This document shows, in pieces, positions 25,923 through 34,760 of a stretch of DNA of 64,000 nt. The notes under the pieces are model-generated. The model was not told where the DNA came from. It ran no database searches and saw only the letters and a program-made list of their open reading frames with translations. This DNA is from Phaeobacter gallaeciensis (GTDB lineage: Bacteria > Pseudomonadota > Alphaproteobacteria > Rhodobacterales > Rhodobacteraceae), in assembly GCF_001678945.1 (NCBI RefSeq), contig NZ_CP015124.1:2766001-2830000 (forward strand), given 5' to 3'. The translations under genes and the position numbers were made by a program. Positions within the stretch are counted from its first letter, which is position 1. Each line of letters opens with the position of its first letter.

Positions 25923-28543
25923 GCGCGCCCGGCGGGATCCGCTCCACCTGCCCCTATTGCGGGGTGGGCTGCGGGGTTCTGTTGTCTGAGGACAAGAACG
26001 GCGCGCTTTCCGTGCGCGGCGATCCCGACCACCCGGCCAACTTCGGGCGGCTCTGTTCAAAAGGCTCAGCCTTGGGTGAAACTCTAGGGCTGGAGCATCG
26101 TTTGCTTGCTCCAAAGATAGACGGGCAGGACAGCGATTGGGACACGGCGCTCGATCTGGTTGCGGATCGGTTTTCCCAGTCGATCCGCGATCATGGGCCG
26201 GACAGCGTCGCCTTCTATGTTTCGGGCCAGCTGCTGACCGAAGACTACTACGTCGCCAACAAGCTGATGAAAGGCTTCATCGGCTCGGCCAATATCGACA
26301 CCAATTCGCGGCTCTGCATGGCTTCCAGCGTGGCGGGGCACAAACGTGCCTTTGGCAGTGATACCGTGCCCGGCACCTACGAGGATCTGGACGAGGCCGA
26401 TCTGGTGGTGCTGGTGGGTTCGAACCTCGCCTGGTGCCATCCGGTTCTTTACCAGCGCCTTCTTGCGGCCCGCAAATCACGCGGCACCAAGATTGTGGTG
26501 GTGGACCCGCGCCGCACCGCCAGCTGCGACGGCGCCGATCTGCATCTGGCCTTGCAGCCGGGGTCGGACGTGGCCCTGTTCAACCACCTTCTGAGGGAGA
26601 TCGGCGCGCGCGGCGCGGTGGATCCCGATTTCCTGCAACACACCAATGGGTTCGAAGCTGCGCTCGAAGCAGCCCAGCTTGAGACCCTGTCCCCGACCGG
26701 CCTGTCGGAGGAGGAGGTCCGCGCCTTTTGCGACATGTGGATCGGCACAGAAAAGACCGTCACCATCTACAGCCAGGGGGTCAACCAATCGACCAGCGGC
26801 AGCGACAAGGTCAACGCCATTCTGAACTGCCACCTTGCCACCGGGCGCATCGGCAGGCCTGGAATGGGGCCCCTGTCGGTGACCGGCCAGCCCAATGCCA
26901 TGGGCGGGCGCGAGGTCGGCGGGCTGGCGAACATGCTGGCCTGTCATCTCGATCTGGAAAACCCCGATCACCGTCAGGCGGTGCGCGATTTCTGGCAGGC
27001 CCCGCAGATGCCCGAGGTGCTGGGGCTGAAAGCGGTGGACATGTTCCGCGCTGTTGCCGATGGGCGGATCAAGGCGCTGTGGGTCATTCACACCAACCCC
27101 GCCGTGTCGATGCCCGACTCCGCCGCCGTGCGCGCCGCGATCGAGGCCTGCCCCTTCACCGTGGTCAGTGACATCACCGAACACAGTGACACCGCACGTC
27201 TGGCACGGGTGCTGCTGCCCGCCAGCGCCTGGGGTGAAAAGGACGGCACCGTCACCAATTCCGACCGAACCATCAGCCGCCAGCGCGCGGCCCTGCCCGC
27301 GCCCGGTGCGGCCCGCCCCGACTGGCAGATCCTCTGCGAAGTTGGCAAACGCATGGGCTGGCACGCGGCCTTTGACTATGAAAGCCCGGTTGAGATCTTC
27401 CGTGAATATGCCGCCCTCTCTGGGCTCGCGGGTCAGTTCGGACGCGATTTCGACATCTCCGGCCTCTCCGGGTTGGAGGCATCGGCCTATGACACCCTTG
27501 CCCCCACACGCTGGCCTGTCATCGCAGATCGCAGCGGTGGCCGGTTCTTTGCCGATGGCAATTTTTACCATGGCGACAAAAAGGCCCGGCTGCTGCCGCT
27601 GCGCTATCGCCCGCCTGCAGCCAGGACCGGGCCAAAGTACCCCTTCCGGCTGAACACCGGGCGACTTCGCGACCAATGGCACACGATGACGCGCACGGGG
27701 CTTTCACCGCGCCTTGGCGCGCATATGCCGGAACCCTTCCTTGACCTGCACCCCAATGACGCCGCCACATTGGGTATCACCCCTGCCGATCTTGTGGAGG
27801 TGCGCAGCCCCAATGGAAGCGCCATCCTGCGCGCCCGGATCAGTGACGCGGTGCAACCCGGGCAGGTCTTTGCGCCGATCCACTGGACCGGGGAAACCGC
27901 GCCCTCTGGCCGGATCGACGATCTGGTAGCAGCCGAAACCGACCCTGTGTCGGGTCAGCCCGAAAGCAAGGCCAGCGTCGTTGCCGTCCAGAAGATGGAG
28001 GCCGCCTGGTATGGTTTTGCCGTCTCGACCCGACCAATGGCACCAAACGCCGACTATTGGGCGCAGGCCCCCACCCGTGGCGGCTATCGCGCCGAGATGG
28101 CCGGATATGCGCCTGCCCCTGATTGGGAAGAGGAAGCCCGCCGCCTGTTCGATCTGCCCGACGCCGAAGCCGCCACCATTCTGGACCCCGCGCGGGGAAC
28201 GGCCCGGATCGCCCTGTTCGACAAGGGGCGCCTGCTTGCGGCCCTGTTTGTCGACCGGGAACCGGTGGCGGTGGTGCGGGACTATCTTGCCACGCTCCCG
28301 GATGCGGCAGGCACAGAGGTTCTGACCGGTCGCCCCCCGGCGGATGTGCCTGACCCCGGTCCGGTGATCTGCTCCTGCTTCGGGATTGGGATCAACACCA
28401 TCATCAGTGCCATCGAAACCCAGCACCTGATGACAGTGGAAGCGATCGGTGTCGCACTGGAGGCGGGTACGAACTGCGGTTCCTGCCGTCCGGAACTGGC
28501 CGCCATTCTGGCAAGCACCCATCAGCGGGAGGCTGCGGAATGA
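25919..28543 (+). CDS. nasA: Assimilatory nitrate reductase catalytic subunit
   Basis: An 874-residue molybdopterin oxidoreductase reducing nitrate to nitrite. The N-terminal [4Fe-4S] ligands are CPYCGVGCGVLL and LCSKGS. Molybdopterin-domain motifs follow, such as NSRLCMASSVAGHKRAFG and QGVNQSTSGSDKVNAILNCH. The C-terminus carries a BFD-like [2Fe-2S] domain (ICSCFGIG and CGSC, about residues 817-860), a fusion seen in NasA proteins that take electrons from a separate donor. No dedicated NAD(P)H subunit (NasC-like) is present nearby. It overlaps nirD and the next gene by ATGA. Confidence 0.94.
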   Translation: MSAPGGIRSTCPYCGVGCGVLLSEDKNGALSVRGDPDHPANFGRLCSKGSALGETLGLEHRLLAPKIDGQDSDWDTALDLVADRFSQSIRDHGPDSVAFYVSGQLLTEDYYVANKLMKGFIGSANIDTNSRLCMASSVAGHKRAFGSDTVPGTYEDLDEADLVVLVGSNLAWCHPVLYQRLLAARKSRGTKIVVVDPRRTASCDGADLHLALQPGSDVALFNHLLREIGARGAVDPDFLQHTNGFEAALEAAQLETLSPTGLSEEEVRAFCDMWIGTEKTVTIYSQGVNQSTSGSDKVNAILNCHLATGRIGRPGMGPLSVTGQPNAMGGREVGGLANMLACHLDLENPDHRQAVRDFWQAPQMPEVLGLKAVDMFRAVADGRIKALWVIHTNPAVSMPDSAAVRAAIEACPFTVVSDITEHSDTARLARVLLPASAWGEKDGTVTNSDRTISRQRAALPAPGAARPDWQILCEVGKRMGWHAAFDYESPVEIFREYAALSGLAGQFGRDFDISGLSGLEASAYDTLAPTRWPVIADRSGGRFFADGNFYHGDKKARLLPLRYRPPAARTGPKYPFRLNTGRLRDQWHTMTRTGLSPRLGAHMPEPFLDLHPNDAATLGITPADLVEVRSPNGSAILRARISDAVQPGQVFAPIHWTGETAPSGRIDDLVAAETDPVSGQPESKASVVAVQKMEAAWYGFAVSTRPMAPNADYWAQAPTRGGYRAEMAGYAPAPDWEEEARRLFDLPDAEAATILDPARGTARIALFDKGRLLAALFVDREPVAVVRDYLATLPDAAGTEVLTGRPPADVPDPGPVICSCFGIGINTIISAIETQHLMTVEAIGVALEAGTNCGSCRPELAAILASTHQREAAE

Positions 28544-29499
28544 GCCTGGCCGGTCATGTCGCCACCCTGGGCCGTGGCCCCGGACGCTCCCGCTCTTTGA
28601 CCCAAGACGAAGCGCGGGACGCCATGACCCTGATGCTGGGCAAGGACGCCGCGCCCGAGGCCATTGGCGCGCTGTTGATGCTCTTGCGCATGAAGGGCGA
28701 AACGGCGGAAGAGATCGCCGGTTTCGCGGCTGCCGCACAAGAACAGGCCCCGGCGCTGCCGCGGGTCGACCTCGACTGGCCGTCCTATGCGGCAGGGCGC
28801 ACGCGTGGGCTGCCCTGGTTCCTTGTCTCGGCGCTGATGGTGGCCCAAAGCGGCAAACGGGCGATGCTGCATGGCTGGAACGGATCCGATCCCACTGTGC
28901 GAAACGGTCTTGAAACCCTTGGCATCCCGATTGCCCATACCCCCGCCGAGGCTGAAGCCGCGCTGAACGCAGGGAATATCGTTTATATGCCGCTGGAAAA
29001 TCTTTGCCCGCCCCTAATGCACCTCTTGTCCCTGCGTGCCGTGCTTGGCCTGCGTTCTTGCGTCAACACGGTGTGCCGGATGCTAAACCCCGCTGGCGCG
29101 GCTGCCAGTGTTCAGGGCGTCTTTCACCCCTCCTACCGGCTGTTGCAGGCCGATGCCGCCCAGCGACTTGGCTTGCGATCCCTGACCGTGATCAAGGGGG
29201 GCGGCGGCGAATTCGAACGCCACCCGGCCAAGGCCATCGAGGCCTTCGGTTTGCGGGACGGTGCCCCCTGGCAGGAAACCGAGGCGGCCCGACTGGAAGG
29301 CACCCGGCGGCTGGCGGACAGCGCCAGGCCGATCAACTCGCTGAAGGTCGCAGTCAGCCCCGCCGCCCTGCCGCGTTTCGAATCCGAAATCATCCTCGGC
29401 ACGGCTCATCTTGCCATGGACACGCTGGGCTGTGCCGACAGCCCCTTGCACTTTCCCGATGGTACTCACGCGTCGACATCGCTTCCCCTGACAGCCTGA
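28540..29499 (+). CDS. TrpD2/YbiB-like glycosyltransferase-fold protein
   Basis: A 319-residue protein related to anthranilate phosphoribosyltransferase (GT3/TrpD fold), matching the TrpD2/YbiB subgroup rather than true TrpD. N-terminal helical domain: LTQDEARDAMTLMLGKDA, GALLMLLRMKGETAEEIAGFA. Catalytic-fold part: LEPLCPPL-like region (here LENLCPPLMHLLSLRAVLGLRS) and PAGAAASVQGVFHPSY. The phosphoribosyl-diphosphate-binding GTGGD motif of TrpD is not evident; the equivalent region reads LMVAQSGKRAMLHG. E. coli YbiB binds nucleic acid. Its place inside the nitrate operon, coupled to nasA by ATGA, recurs in this group but is unexplained. Confidence 0.8.
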   Translation: MSLAGHVATLGRGPGRSRSLTQDEARDAMTLMLGKDAAPEAIGALLMLLRMKGETAEEIAGFAAAAQEQAPALPRVDLDWPSYAAGRTRGLPWFLVSALMVAQSGKRAMLHGWNGSDPTVRNGLETLGIPIAHTPAEAEAALNAGNIVYMPLENLCPPLMHLLSLRAVLGLRSCVNTVCRMLNPAGAAASVQGVFHPSYRLLQADAAQRLGLRSLTVIKGGGGEFERHPAKAIEAFGLRDGAPWQETEAARLEGTRRLADSARPINSLKVAVSPAALPRFESEIILGTAHLAMDTLGCADSPLHFPDGTHASTSLPLTA

Positions 29500-29510
29500 A
29501 AGGACATCCC

Positions 29511-30455
29511 ATGACATTGCTGCAACGGCTGTTTCACATCCCCCTGTTTGTCCCGGTGCAAACACTTGCTCTCGCTTCAGGGCCTGCCTCCCTCATCCTG
29601 GCGCGGGTGGGCCGCACGCTGGACCGGATGACACCCCAGCTTAGCGCCCCTTCCACGCCGAAGGAACGGCAGGCAAAAGGTCATATCGCCTTGGTCGGGG
29701 CAGGGCCGGGGGCGGCGGACCTTTTGACCCTGCGCGCCGTCAAACGCCTGCAGCAGGCCGACGTGATTTTCTACGACCGGCTGGTCGATCCCGAAGTGCT
29801 GGAGCTTGCCCGGCCCGGTACTGAAATGGTTTTTGTCGGAAAACATGTCGGGGCGCACAGCTGGCCGCAGGAGAAGATCAACCGCGTGATCGTAACCGAA
29901 GCTCTGAAAGGACGCCGCGTTGTGCGGCTGAAATCCGGCGATCCCGGCATCTTTGGCCGCGCCAGCGAAGAGATGGAGGCGGCTGATGAGGCGGGCATCC
30001 CGGTTGAGCTGGTGCCTGGCATCACTGCAGCCTCAGCCGCTGGGGCGGCGCTGGGGCGCAGCCTGACCAGTCGCGGTGTTGCCAATGCGCTGGTGCTGAC
30101 TACGGGCACCGGCTGTGCCAGCGATCCTTTTCCCGATTGCACCCGCCTGTCGGGACCGGGCACGACGACGGCCTTTTACATGTCGGTGCGTCAGGCGCGG
30201 CGGCTCGCGGATCAGTTGATGCAGAAAGGCCTGCCTGCGGACAGCCCCGTTGATATCGCGGTGGAGGTCTCCAAACCCGGGGAGCGGCATTTTGCTGCCA
30301 CTGTCGGCTCTTTGGCGGATGTCATCGCGGCCTGCCACATCACCGGCTGCGCGATCCTGCTGGTCACCTGGCCAGAGGGCGGGGTGCCCACAGTGCAATC
30401 GCAAACGGCGGCGGGCCAGACCGCCGAGGGTCCAAAGGCCGTGACTGCTGTCTGA
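29511..30455 (+). CDS. cobA: Uroporphyrinogen-III C-methyltransferase (siroheme branch)
   Basis: A 314-residue S-adenosylmethionine-dependent enzyme that makes precorrin-2, the precursor of the siroheme used by NirB. Core motifs: IALVGAGPGAADLLTLRA, DVIFYDRLV, VRLKSGDPGIFGRASEE and ELVPGITAASAAGA. I chose ATG 29511, preceded by AAAGGA at good spacing; this gives an N-terminal extension of about 56 residues before the core. ATG 29628 would give the more usual length but has no visible ribosome site. There is no CysG-type dehydrogenase/chelatase domain. It is the last gene of the nas operon and stops 2 bases from the convergent regulator. Confidence 0.9.
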   Translation: MTLLQRLFHIPLFVPVQTLALASGPASLILARVGRTLDRMTPQLSAPSTPKERQAKGHIALVGAGPGAADLLTLRAVKRLQQADVIFYDRLVDPEVLELARPGTEMVFVGKHVGAHSWPQEKINRVIVTEALKGRRVVRLKSGDPGIFGRASEEMEAADEAGIPVELVPGITAASAAGAALGRSLTSRGVANALVLTTGTGCASDPFPDCTRLSGPGTTTAFYMSVRQARRLADQLMQKGLPADSPVDIAVEVSKPGERHFAATVGSLADVIAACHITGCAILLVTWPEGGVPTVQSQTAAGQTAEGPKAVTAV

Positions 30456-30457
30456 CT

Positions 30458-32320
30458 TCAGCCCCAGTCCAGCGGCGTGATGTCAAAGGACTTGATCCGC
30501 GAATAGAGCGTCGTCGGTTTAATCTGCAATAGGGCGGCGGCGCCGGTCGGGCCGGAGACGCGCCCACCCGCTTCGCGCAGGGCGGCGATGATATTGTCCC
30601 GGATCATCTCCTGCATTCTGGCCTCGGTATGGAACCTGGTGCCGGGCACCGGGGCGTCTTGGGTCGTGCCGGAGAGTTCGATGACCAGCTTGCGATCCTG
30701 CGAGACGATGGCGGCGCGCTCCATCGCATTGTGCAATTCGCGTACGTTGCCGGGCCAGTCATAGGCCTGCATCTGCTGCATCACCCGTTCGGTGATCACC
30801 GGCACCGGCCGGTTCAGCCTGCGGCAGGCGATCTTCAGCAGGTGTGCGGCCAGCAGCGGAATGTCTTCGCGGCGGTCGCGCAGTGGCAGGCAGTTGATGG
30901 GAAAGACGTTGAGGAACAGAAACAGATCCTCGCGGATGCGCCCGGTGCGGCGCACGGTCTCCTCAGCCAGCGAGGTCGCCGCGATCACCCGGATATCGAG
31001 CGGCTTTTCCCGGGTATCGCCCAGCCGGGTGACGGATCCGCTTTGCAGGGCGTGCAGCAGTTTGCCCTGAATTTCGACCGGCAGTTCCTCGACATCGTCG
31101 ATGAACAGGGTGCCGCCGTGGGCCAGTTCCAGTTTGCCGGGCTTGTCGCGCATGGCGCCATTCGGGGCGCCGCGCATCTGGCCGAACAGTTCGGCCTCGA
31201 CCTCCTCGGGGGCGACGGAACTGCATTTGAAATGGATCAGCGGGCGCCGGGCGCGGGGGCTGGTCTTGTGGATTTCGGTGGCGACCAGCGATTTCCCGGT
31301 GCCGGTTTCGCCGCTGATCAGGACAGTCGCCGTTGTCTTGGCCACCAGATCGATGCGGGCCACGATCTGCCGGATGGCGGGCGAGGATCCGATGATGTCG
31401 TGATGGGCGCGCTCTGATGTGATTGCCTCCTGCAGATAGGCGTTTTCCTGTTCCAGCCGGTCACGTAGGGCCGCGACCTCTTCCATCGCCTCGCGCAGCT
31501 TGCGTTCGCTTTCCTTGCGCTCGGTGATGTCGCGGAAGATCACCACCGCCCCAACCAGCACCTTCTGATCATAGATCGGGGTCGAAACATATTCGACCCG
31601 GATCGGCTTGCCATCCTTGCGCCAGAATACCTCGTCCTCGATCCGGTGGACCTGTTCGAAGCGGAAGGAGCGGTAGATCGGGCATTGCTGCGACGGGTAG
31701 TGTTCGCCGTTGAGGTGATGATGGTGGATCATCGAGTGGATGTCCTTGCCCAGCAGATCCTCAGACGTCCAGCCCAGCATCTCACGCGCCGCGCGGTTGA
31801 CGAATGTGGTCTTGCCCTCGGCGTTGACACCGTAGATGCCTTCGCCTGCAGCGTTGAGGATCAGCTGGTTCTGGCGTTCCAGCTCGGCAAAGAAACCTTC
31901 GGTGCGTTTCCAGTTCACAAGGCCGGCACGAAAGGTTTCCGCCAGCGCAGCAGTTTCGGCGCGCTGATCAAGGGCGCGCAGATCGGTCAGCGCCAGGATG
32001 ATCCAGCCGTCCTGCCCGGGCACCGGCTGGGCCCGGAGTTCGCAGCTCAGCGCGCTACCGTCCCCGGCCCGCAGGGTAACATCGCGGGTCCAGCTTGCGC
32101 CGCGATGATCCACCTCCTCGAGGAACACCACGAAGCGGGGCATGTCCTTGCCCAGGTAGTGTGAGAAGGGCAGGGGCGCGCTGCCGTCGTGCCCGTTTCC
32201 GAGGAGCCGGGCAGCGGATTGGTTCCAGTCAACCACCCGGTCTTCCGTGGTGTCGAGGACAAGCATGGCCTCGGGAATCGACTGCAAAAGGGAATCGGCG
32301 TTGAGAAGATCGAGTGACAT
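30458..32320 (-). CDS. PAS-AAA+-Fis transcriptional regulator with degenerate GAFTGA loop
   Basis: A 620-residue regulator of the sigma-54 activator family in layout. PAS domains span about residues 10-115 and 150-270; the second contains HHHHLNGEHYPSQQC, a possible metal or redox site. A short coiled coil is followed by the AAA+ domain (about 311-545, Walker A GETGTGKS at 337-344, Walker B-like LFIDDVEELP) and a Fis-type HTH at the C-terminus (GAAALLQIKPTTLYSRIKS). The sigma-54 contact loop normally reading GAFTGA is GAPNGA (384-389), and Walker B has Asp where Glu is usual. It is divergent from the cyanate importer and probably controls it. Confidence 0.88.
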   Translation of the reverse strand: MSLDLLNADSLLQSIPEAMLVLDTTEDRVVDWNQSAARLLGNGHDGSAPLPFSHYLGKDMPRFVVFLEEVDHRGASWTRDVTLRAGDGSALSCELRAQPVPGQDGWIILALTDLRALDQRAETAALAETFRAGLVNWKRTEGFFAELERQNQLILNAAGEGIYGVNAEGKTTFVNRAAREMLGWTSEDLLGKDIHSMIHHHHLNGEHYPSQQCPIYRSFRFEQVHRIEDEVFWRKDGKPIRVEYVSTPIYDQKVLVGAVVIFRDITERKESERKLREAMEEVAALRDRLEQENAYLQEAITSERAHHDIIGSSPAIRQIVARIDLVAKTTATVLISGETGTGKSLVATEIHKTSPRARRPLIHFKCSSVAPEEVEAELFGQMRGAPNGAMRDKPGKLELAHGGTLFIDDVEELPVEIQGKLLHALQSGSVTRLGDTREKPLDIRVIAATSLAEETVRRTGRIREDLFLFLNVFPINCLPLRDRREDIPLLAAHLLKIACRRLNRPVPVITERVMQQMQAYDWPGNVRELHNAMERAAIVSQDRKLVIELSGTTQDAPVPGTRFHTEARMQEMIRDNIIAALREAGGRVSGPTGAAALLQIKPTTLYSRIKSFDITPLDWG

Positions 32321-32521
32321 GGGAAAAGGTTAATCTCCGCCCTCGTCAGGTTTAAACGAAATTTCGTAATTTACGATATGTCGTAAATGTGGGCGTCCAG
32401 AAATCAGCATAACGTACTGAAATAATGTGTTTTTGTTTGCTGCACAAATGTTGGGCGGCTGCTTTTTTTGTCCTGTGGCGACTGTCAGAGTTTACGAAAC
32501 ATTGACTGAAAGGGGACACCC
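32321..32521. promoter_or_regulatory. Divergent control region of the cyanate locus with TTTACGA-type palindromes
   Basis: 201 bases between the regulator and the importer. A perfect palindrome ACGAAATTTCGT lies at 32356-32367. The dyad TTTACGA-TATG-TCGTAAA is at 32370-32387. A third TTTACGA half-site (in TTTACGAAAC) is at 32491-32500, 23 bases before the importer ATG. The recurring half-site suggests cooperative binding of one regulator, most simply the adjacent PAS-AAA+ protein. I saw no clear sigma-54 -24/-12 (GG-N10-GC) element. Confidence 0.65.
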
Positions 32522-33910
32522 ATGACGACAAAGAGCCTTGGAAATCCGTTCTCGGATAAGACCGATCTGCGACACGGCGCCGATTGCGGTTGCGATGGAT
32601 GCCTATCCGGACACGGCCATGACAAGGGCCACACCGAGCCGCAGCATATGTCCTCTGACGACATGATGGAGCGCGCCGTCGAAAGCGCCATCGTGCGCTC
32701 GGTCTTTGGGCACAATGACATCGGTCGCCGCTCTTTCATGGGCATGCTGGGCGGCAGCACGGTGGCTGCGGCGCTGGCCTCGGTCTTTCCGATGGAACAG
32801 GCCAAGGCGGCGATCCTCGACGAGTTGGGCCCGCCGGAGAAATCCGATCTCAACATCGGCTTTGTTCCGATCACCTGTGCCACCCCGATCATCATGGCGC
32901 AGCCGATGGGCTTCTACGAGCGCTATGGCCTCAATGCGCAGGTCATTAAGACGGCCGGCTGGGCCGTGGCCCGCGACAAGTCGCTGTCGGGGGAATATGA
33001 CGCCAGCCACATGCTGACACCGATGCCGCTGGCGATGACACTGGGCGCCGGATCCATCGCTGAACCCTACATCATGCCCGCAGTCGAGAACATTAACGGC
33101 CAGGCTATCGTGCTGTCGAACGAACACCTGGACAAGCGCGATCCGAAACAATGGAAAGGCTTCACCTTCGGCGTGCCGTTTGAATACTCGATGCACAACT
33201 TCCTGCTGCGGTATTACGTGGCCGAGCACGGGCTGGACCCGGATGTCGATATCCAGATCCGCGTGGTGCCGCCGCCGGAGATGGTCGCCAACCTGCGCGC
33301 TGGCAACCTTGATGGTTACCTGTCGCCCGACCCGTTCAACCAACGCGCCGTCTGGGAAGGCATCGGCTATATCCACATGCTGACCAAGGACATCTGGGAA
33401 GGTCACCCCTGCTGTGCCTTTGCCGCGCCGCTGTCCTTTGCGACCGAATTGCCGAACACATACGGCGCCCTGCTGAAATCGATCATCGACGCCACGCAAT
33501 ACGCGTCAAACCCCGAAAACCGCAAGGAAATCTCTGAAGCCATCGCACCGACCAACTATCTGAACCAGCCGGTTCCGGTGATCGAACAGGTGCTGACCGG
33601 CACCTATGCCGATGGTCTGGGCGAGGTTCAGCGCGTGCCCGACCGGATCGATTTCGACCCCTTCCCCTGGCATTCCATGGGGGTCTGGATCCTGACCCAG
33701 ATGAAACGCTGGGGCTATATCGAAGGCGACGTCGATTACAAAACGGTGGCCGAGCAGGTCTATCTGGCCGCCGACGCCAAGAAGGTGATGAACGATCTCG
33801 GCTACGAGGCGCCCGATGTTACCTACAAATCGCACACCATCATGGGCAAGACCTTCGATCCGGCCAAGCCCGAAGAATACGTGTCCAGCTTTGCGATCAG
33901 AAAGGGGTGA
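32522..33910 (+). CDS. NrtA/CmpA-type ABC substrate-binding protein, probable cyanate importer
   Basis: A 462-residue binding protein. It has an unusual N-terminal region of about 65 residues rich in Cys and His (CGCDGC and HGHDKGH within residues 20-37) before a twin-arginine signal GRRSFMGMLGG at about 68-78. The mature domain has LNIGFVPITCATPIIMAQPMG, ASHMLTPMPLAMTLG and VPFEYSMHNFLLRYY. It resembles nitrate/bicarbonate/cyanate binding proteins. Linkage to cynS favours cyanate. It starts an operon with permease, ATPase and cyanase genes and lies 3 bases before the permease gene. Confidence 0.88.
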   Translation: MTTKSLGNPFSDKTDLRHGADCGCDGCLSGHGHDKGHTEPQHMSSDDMMERAVESAIVRSVFGHNDIGRRSFMGMLGGSTVAAALASVFPMEQAKAAILDELGPPEKSDLNIGFVPITCATPIIMAQPMGFYERYGLNAQVIKTAGWAVARDKSLSGEYDASHMLTPMPLAMTLGAGSIAEPYIMPAVENINGQAIVLSNEHLDKRDPKQWKGFTFGVPFEYSMHNFLLRYYVAEHGLDPDVDIQIRVVPPPEMVANLRAGNLDGYLSPDPFNQRAVWEGIGYIHMLTKDIWEGHPCCAFAAPLSFATELPNTYGALLKSIIDATQYASNPENRKEISEAIAPTNYLNQPVPVIEQVLTGTYADGLGEVQRVPDRIDFDPFPWHSMGVWILTQMKRWGYIEGDVDYKTVAEQVYLAADAKKVMNDLGYEAPDVTYKSHTIMGKTFDPAKPEEYVSSFAIRKG

Positions 33911-33913
33911 TCC

Positions 33914-34750
33914 ATGCTGGATAACCTTTCAGTCAATCAGCGCGCGGTGATCCTGTCCGTGGTGATGCTGGTGGTGGGCCTCCTGATCTGGGAGGCCGCC
34001 ATTCCCGCCCAGAAGGCCGCGTCCGAGTTGACGGAATACGAGCGCCTGACCGGCGGCGGGGCCCCCAAGGCGGGCGTGCCCCCGCCAAGCCAGGTGATCG
34101 CCAAGGCCTGGGAACAGCTGTCGAACCCCTTCTATGATGCCGGTCCCAACGACAAGGGCATCGGCATCCAGATCGGCTATTCCATCTACCGGGTGCTGAC
34201 CGGCTATCTGATGGCGGCGCTGATCGCGATCCCACTGGGTTTCCTTATCGGGATGAGCCAGGTCGCCTATAAGGCCTTCAACCCCTTCATTCAGGTGCTG
34301 CGCCCGATTTCGCCGCTGGCCTGGATGCCGCTTGCGCTCTTCATTATTCAGGACAGCGAGGCCTCGGCGATCTTCGTGATCTTCATCTGTTCGATCTGGC
34401 CGATGCTGCTCAACACTGCCTTTGGCGTTGCCGGGGTGCGCGAGGACTGGGTCAACGTGGCCCGCACGCATGAACTCGGCGCTTTGCGCACCGCCTTCAC
34501 GGTGATCCTGCCTGCGGCGGCGCCGACCATCATCACCGGTATGCGGATCTCCATCGGCATCGCCTGGCTGGTGATCGTTGCGGCAGAGATGCTCGTGGGG
34601 GGAACCGGCATTGGCTACTACGTCTGGAACGAGTGGAACAATCTCGACCTGACCTCCGTCATCTTCTCGATCCTCATGATTGGCGTTGTTGGCATGTTGC
34701 TGGATGCCGCCTTTGGTGTCCTGCAGCGCGCCGTCGCCTACGCCGAATAG
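33914..34750 (+). CDS. ABC transporter permease, NrtB/CynB-like
   Basis: A 278-residue inner-membrane permease of the nitrate/taurine/cyanate class. It starts MLDNLSVNQRAVILSVVMLVVGLLIWE and shows GYLMAALIAIPLGFLIGMSQ, LRPISPLAWMPLALFI and the coupling loop NVARTHELGALRTAFTVILPAAAP. Compared with nrtB at 20.4 kb it lacks the long hydrophilic insertion. It forms the channel for the adjacent binding protein and ATPase. Confidence 0.9.
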   Translation: MLDNLSVNQRAVILSVVMLVVGLLIWEAAIPAQKAASELTEYERLTGGGAPKAGVPPPSQVIAKAWEQLSNPFYDAGPNDKGIGIQIGYSIYRVLTGYLMAALIAIPLGFLIGMSQVAYKAFNPFIQVLRPISPLAWMPLALFIIQDSEASAIFVIFICSIWPMLLNTAFGVAGVREDWVNVARTHELGALRTAFTVILPAAAPTIITGMRISIGIAWLVIVAAEMLVGGTGIGYYVWNEWNNLDLTSVIFSILMIGVVGMLLDAAFGVLQRAVAYAE

Positions 34751-34760
34751 GAGCATTCCA

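Noticed and set aside
26477-27682. A 401-codon minus-strand frame, with similar ones at 2409-3866, 56467-58092 and 62225-63433.
   Set aside because: Each is the reverse frame of a well-supported gene (nasA, SQR, RND pump, acyl-CoA dehydrogenase).
32388-32521. Possible sigma-54 promoter before the cyanate importer, expected from the regulator type.
   Set aside because: I could not find GG and GC doublets at the required 10-base spacing in a plausible TGGC-TTGC context; the regulator also lacks a normal GAFTGA loop.
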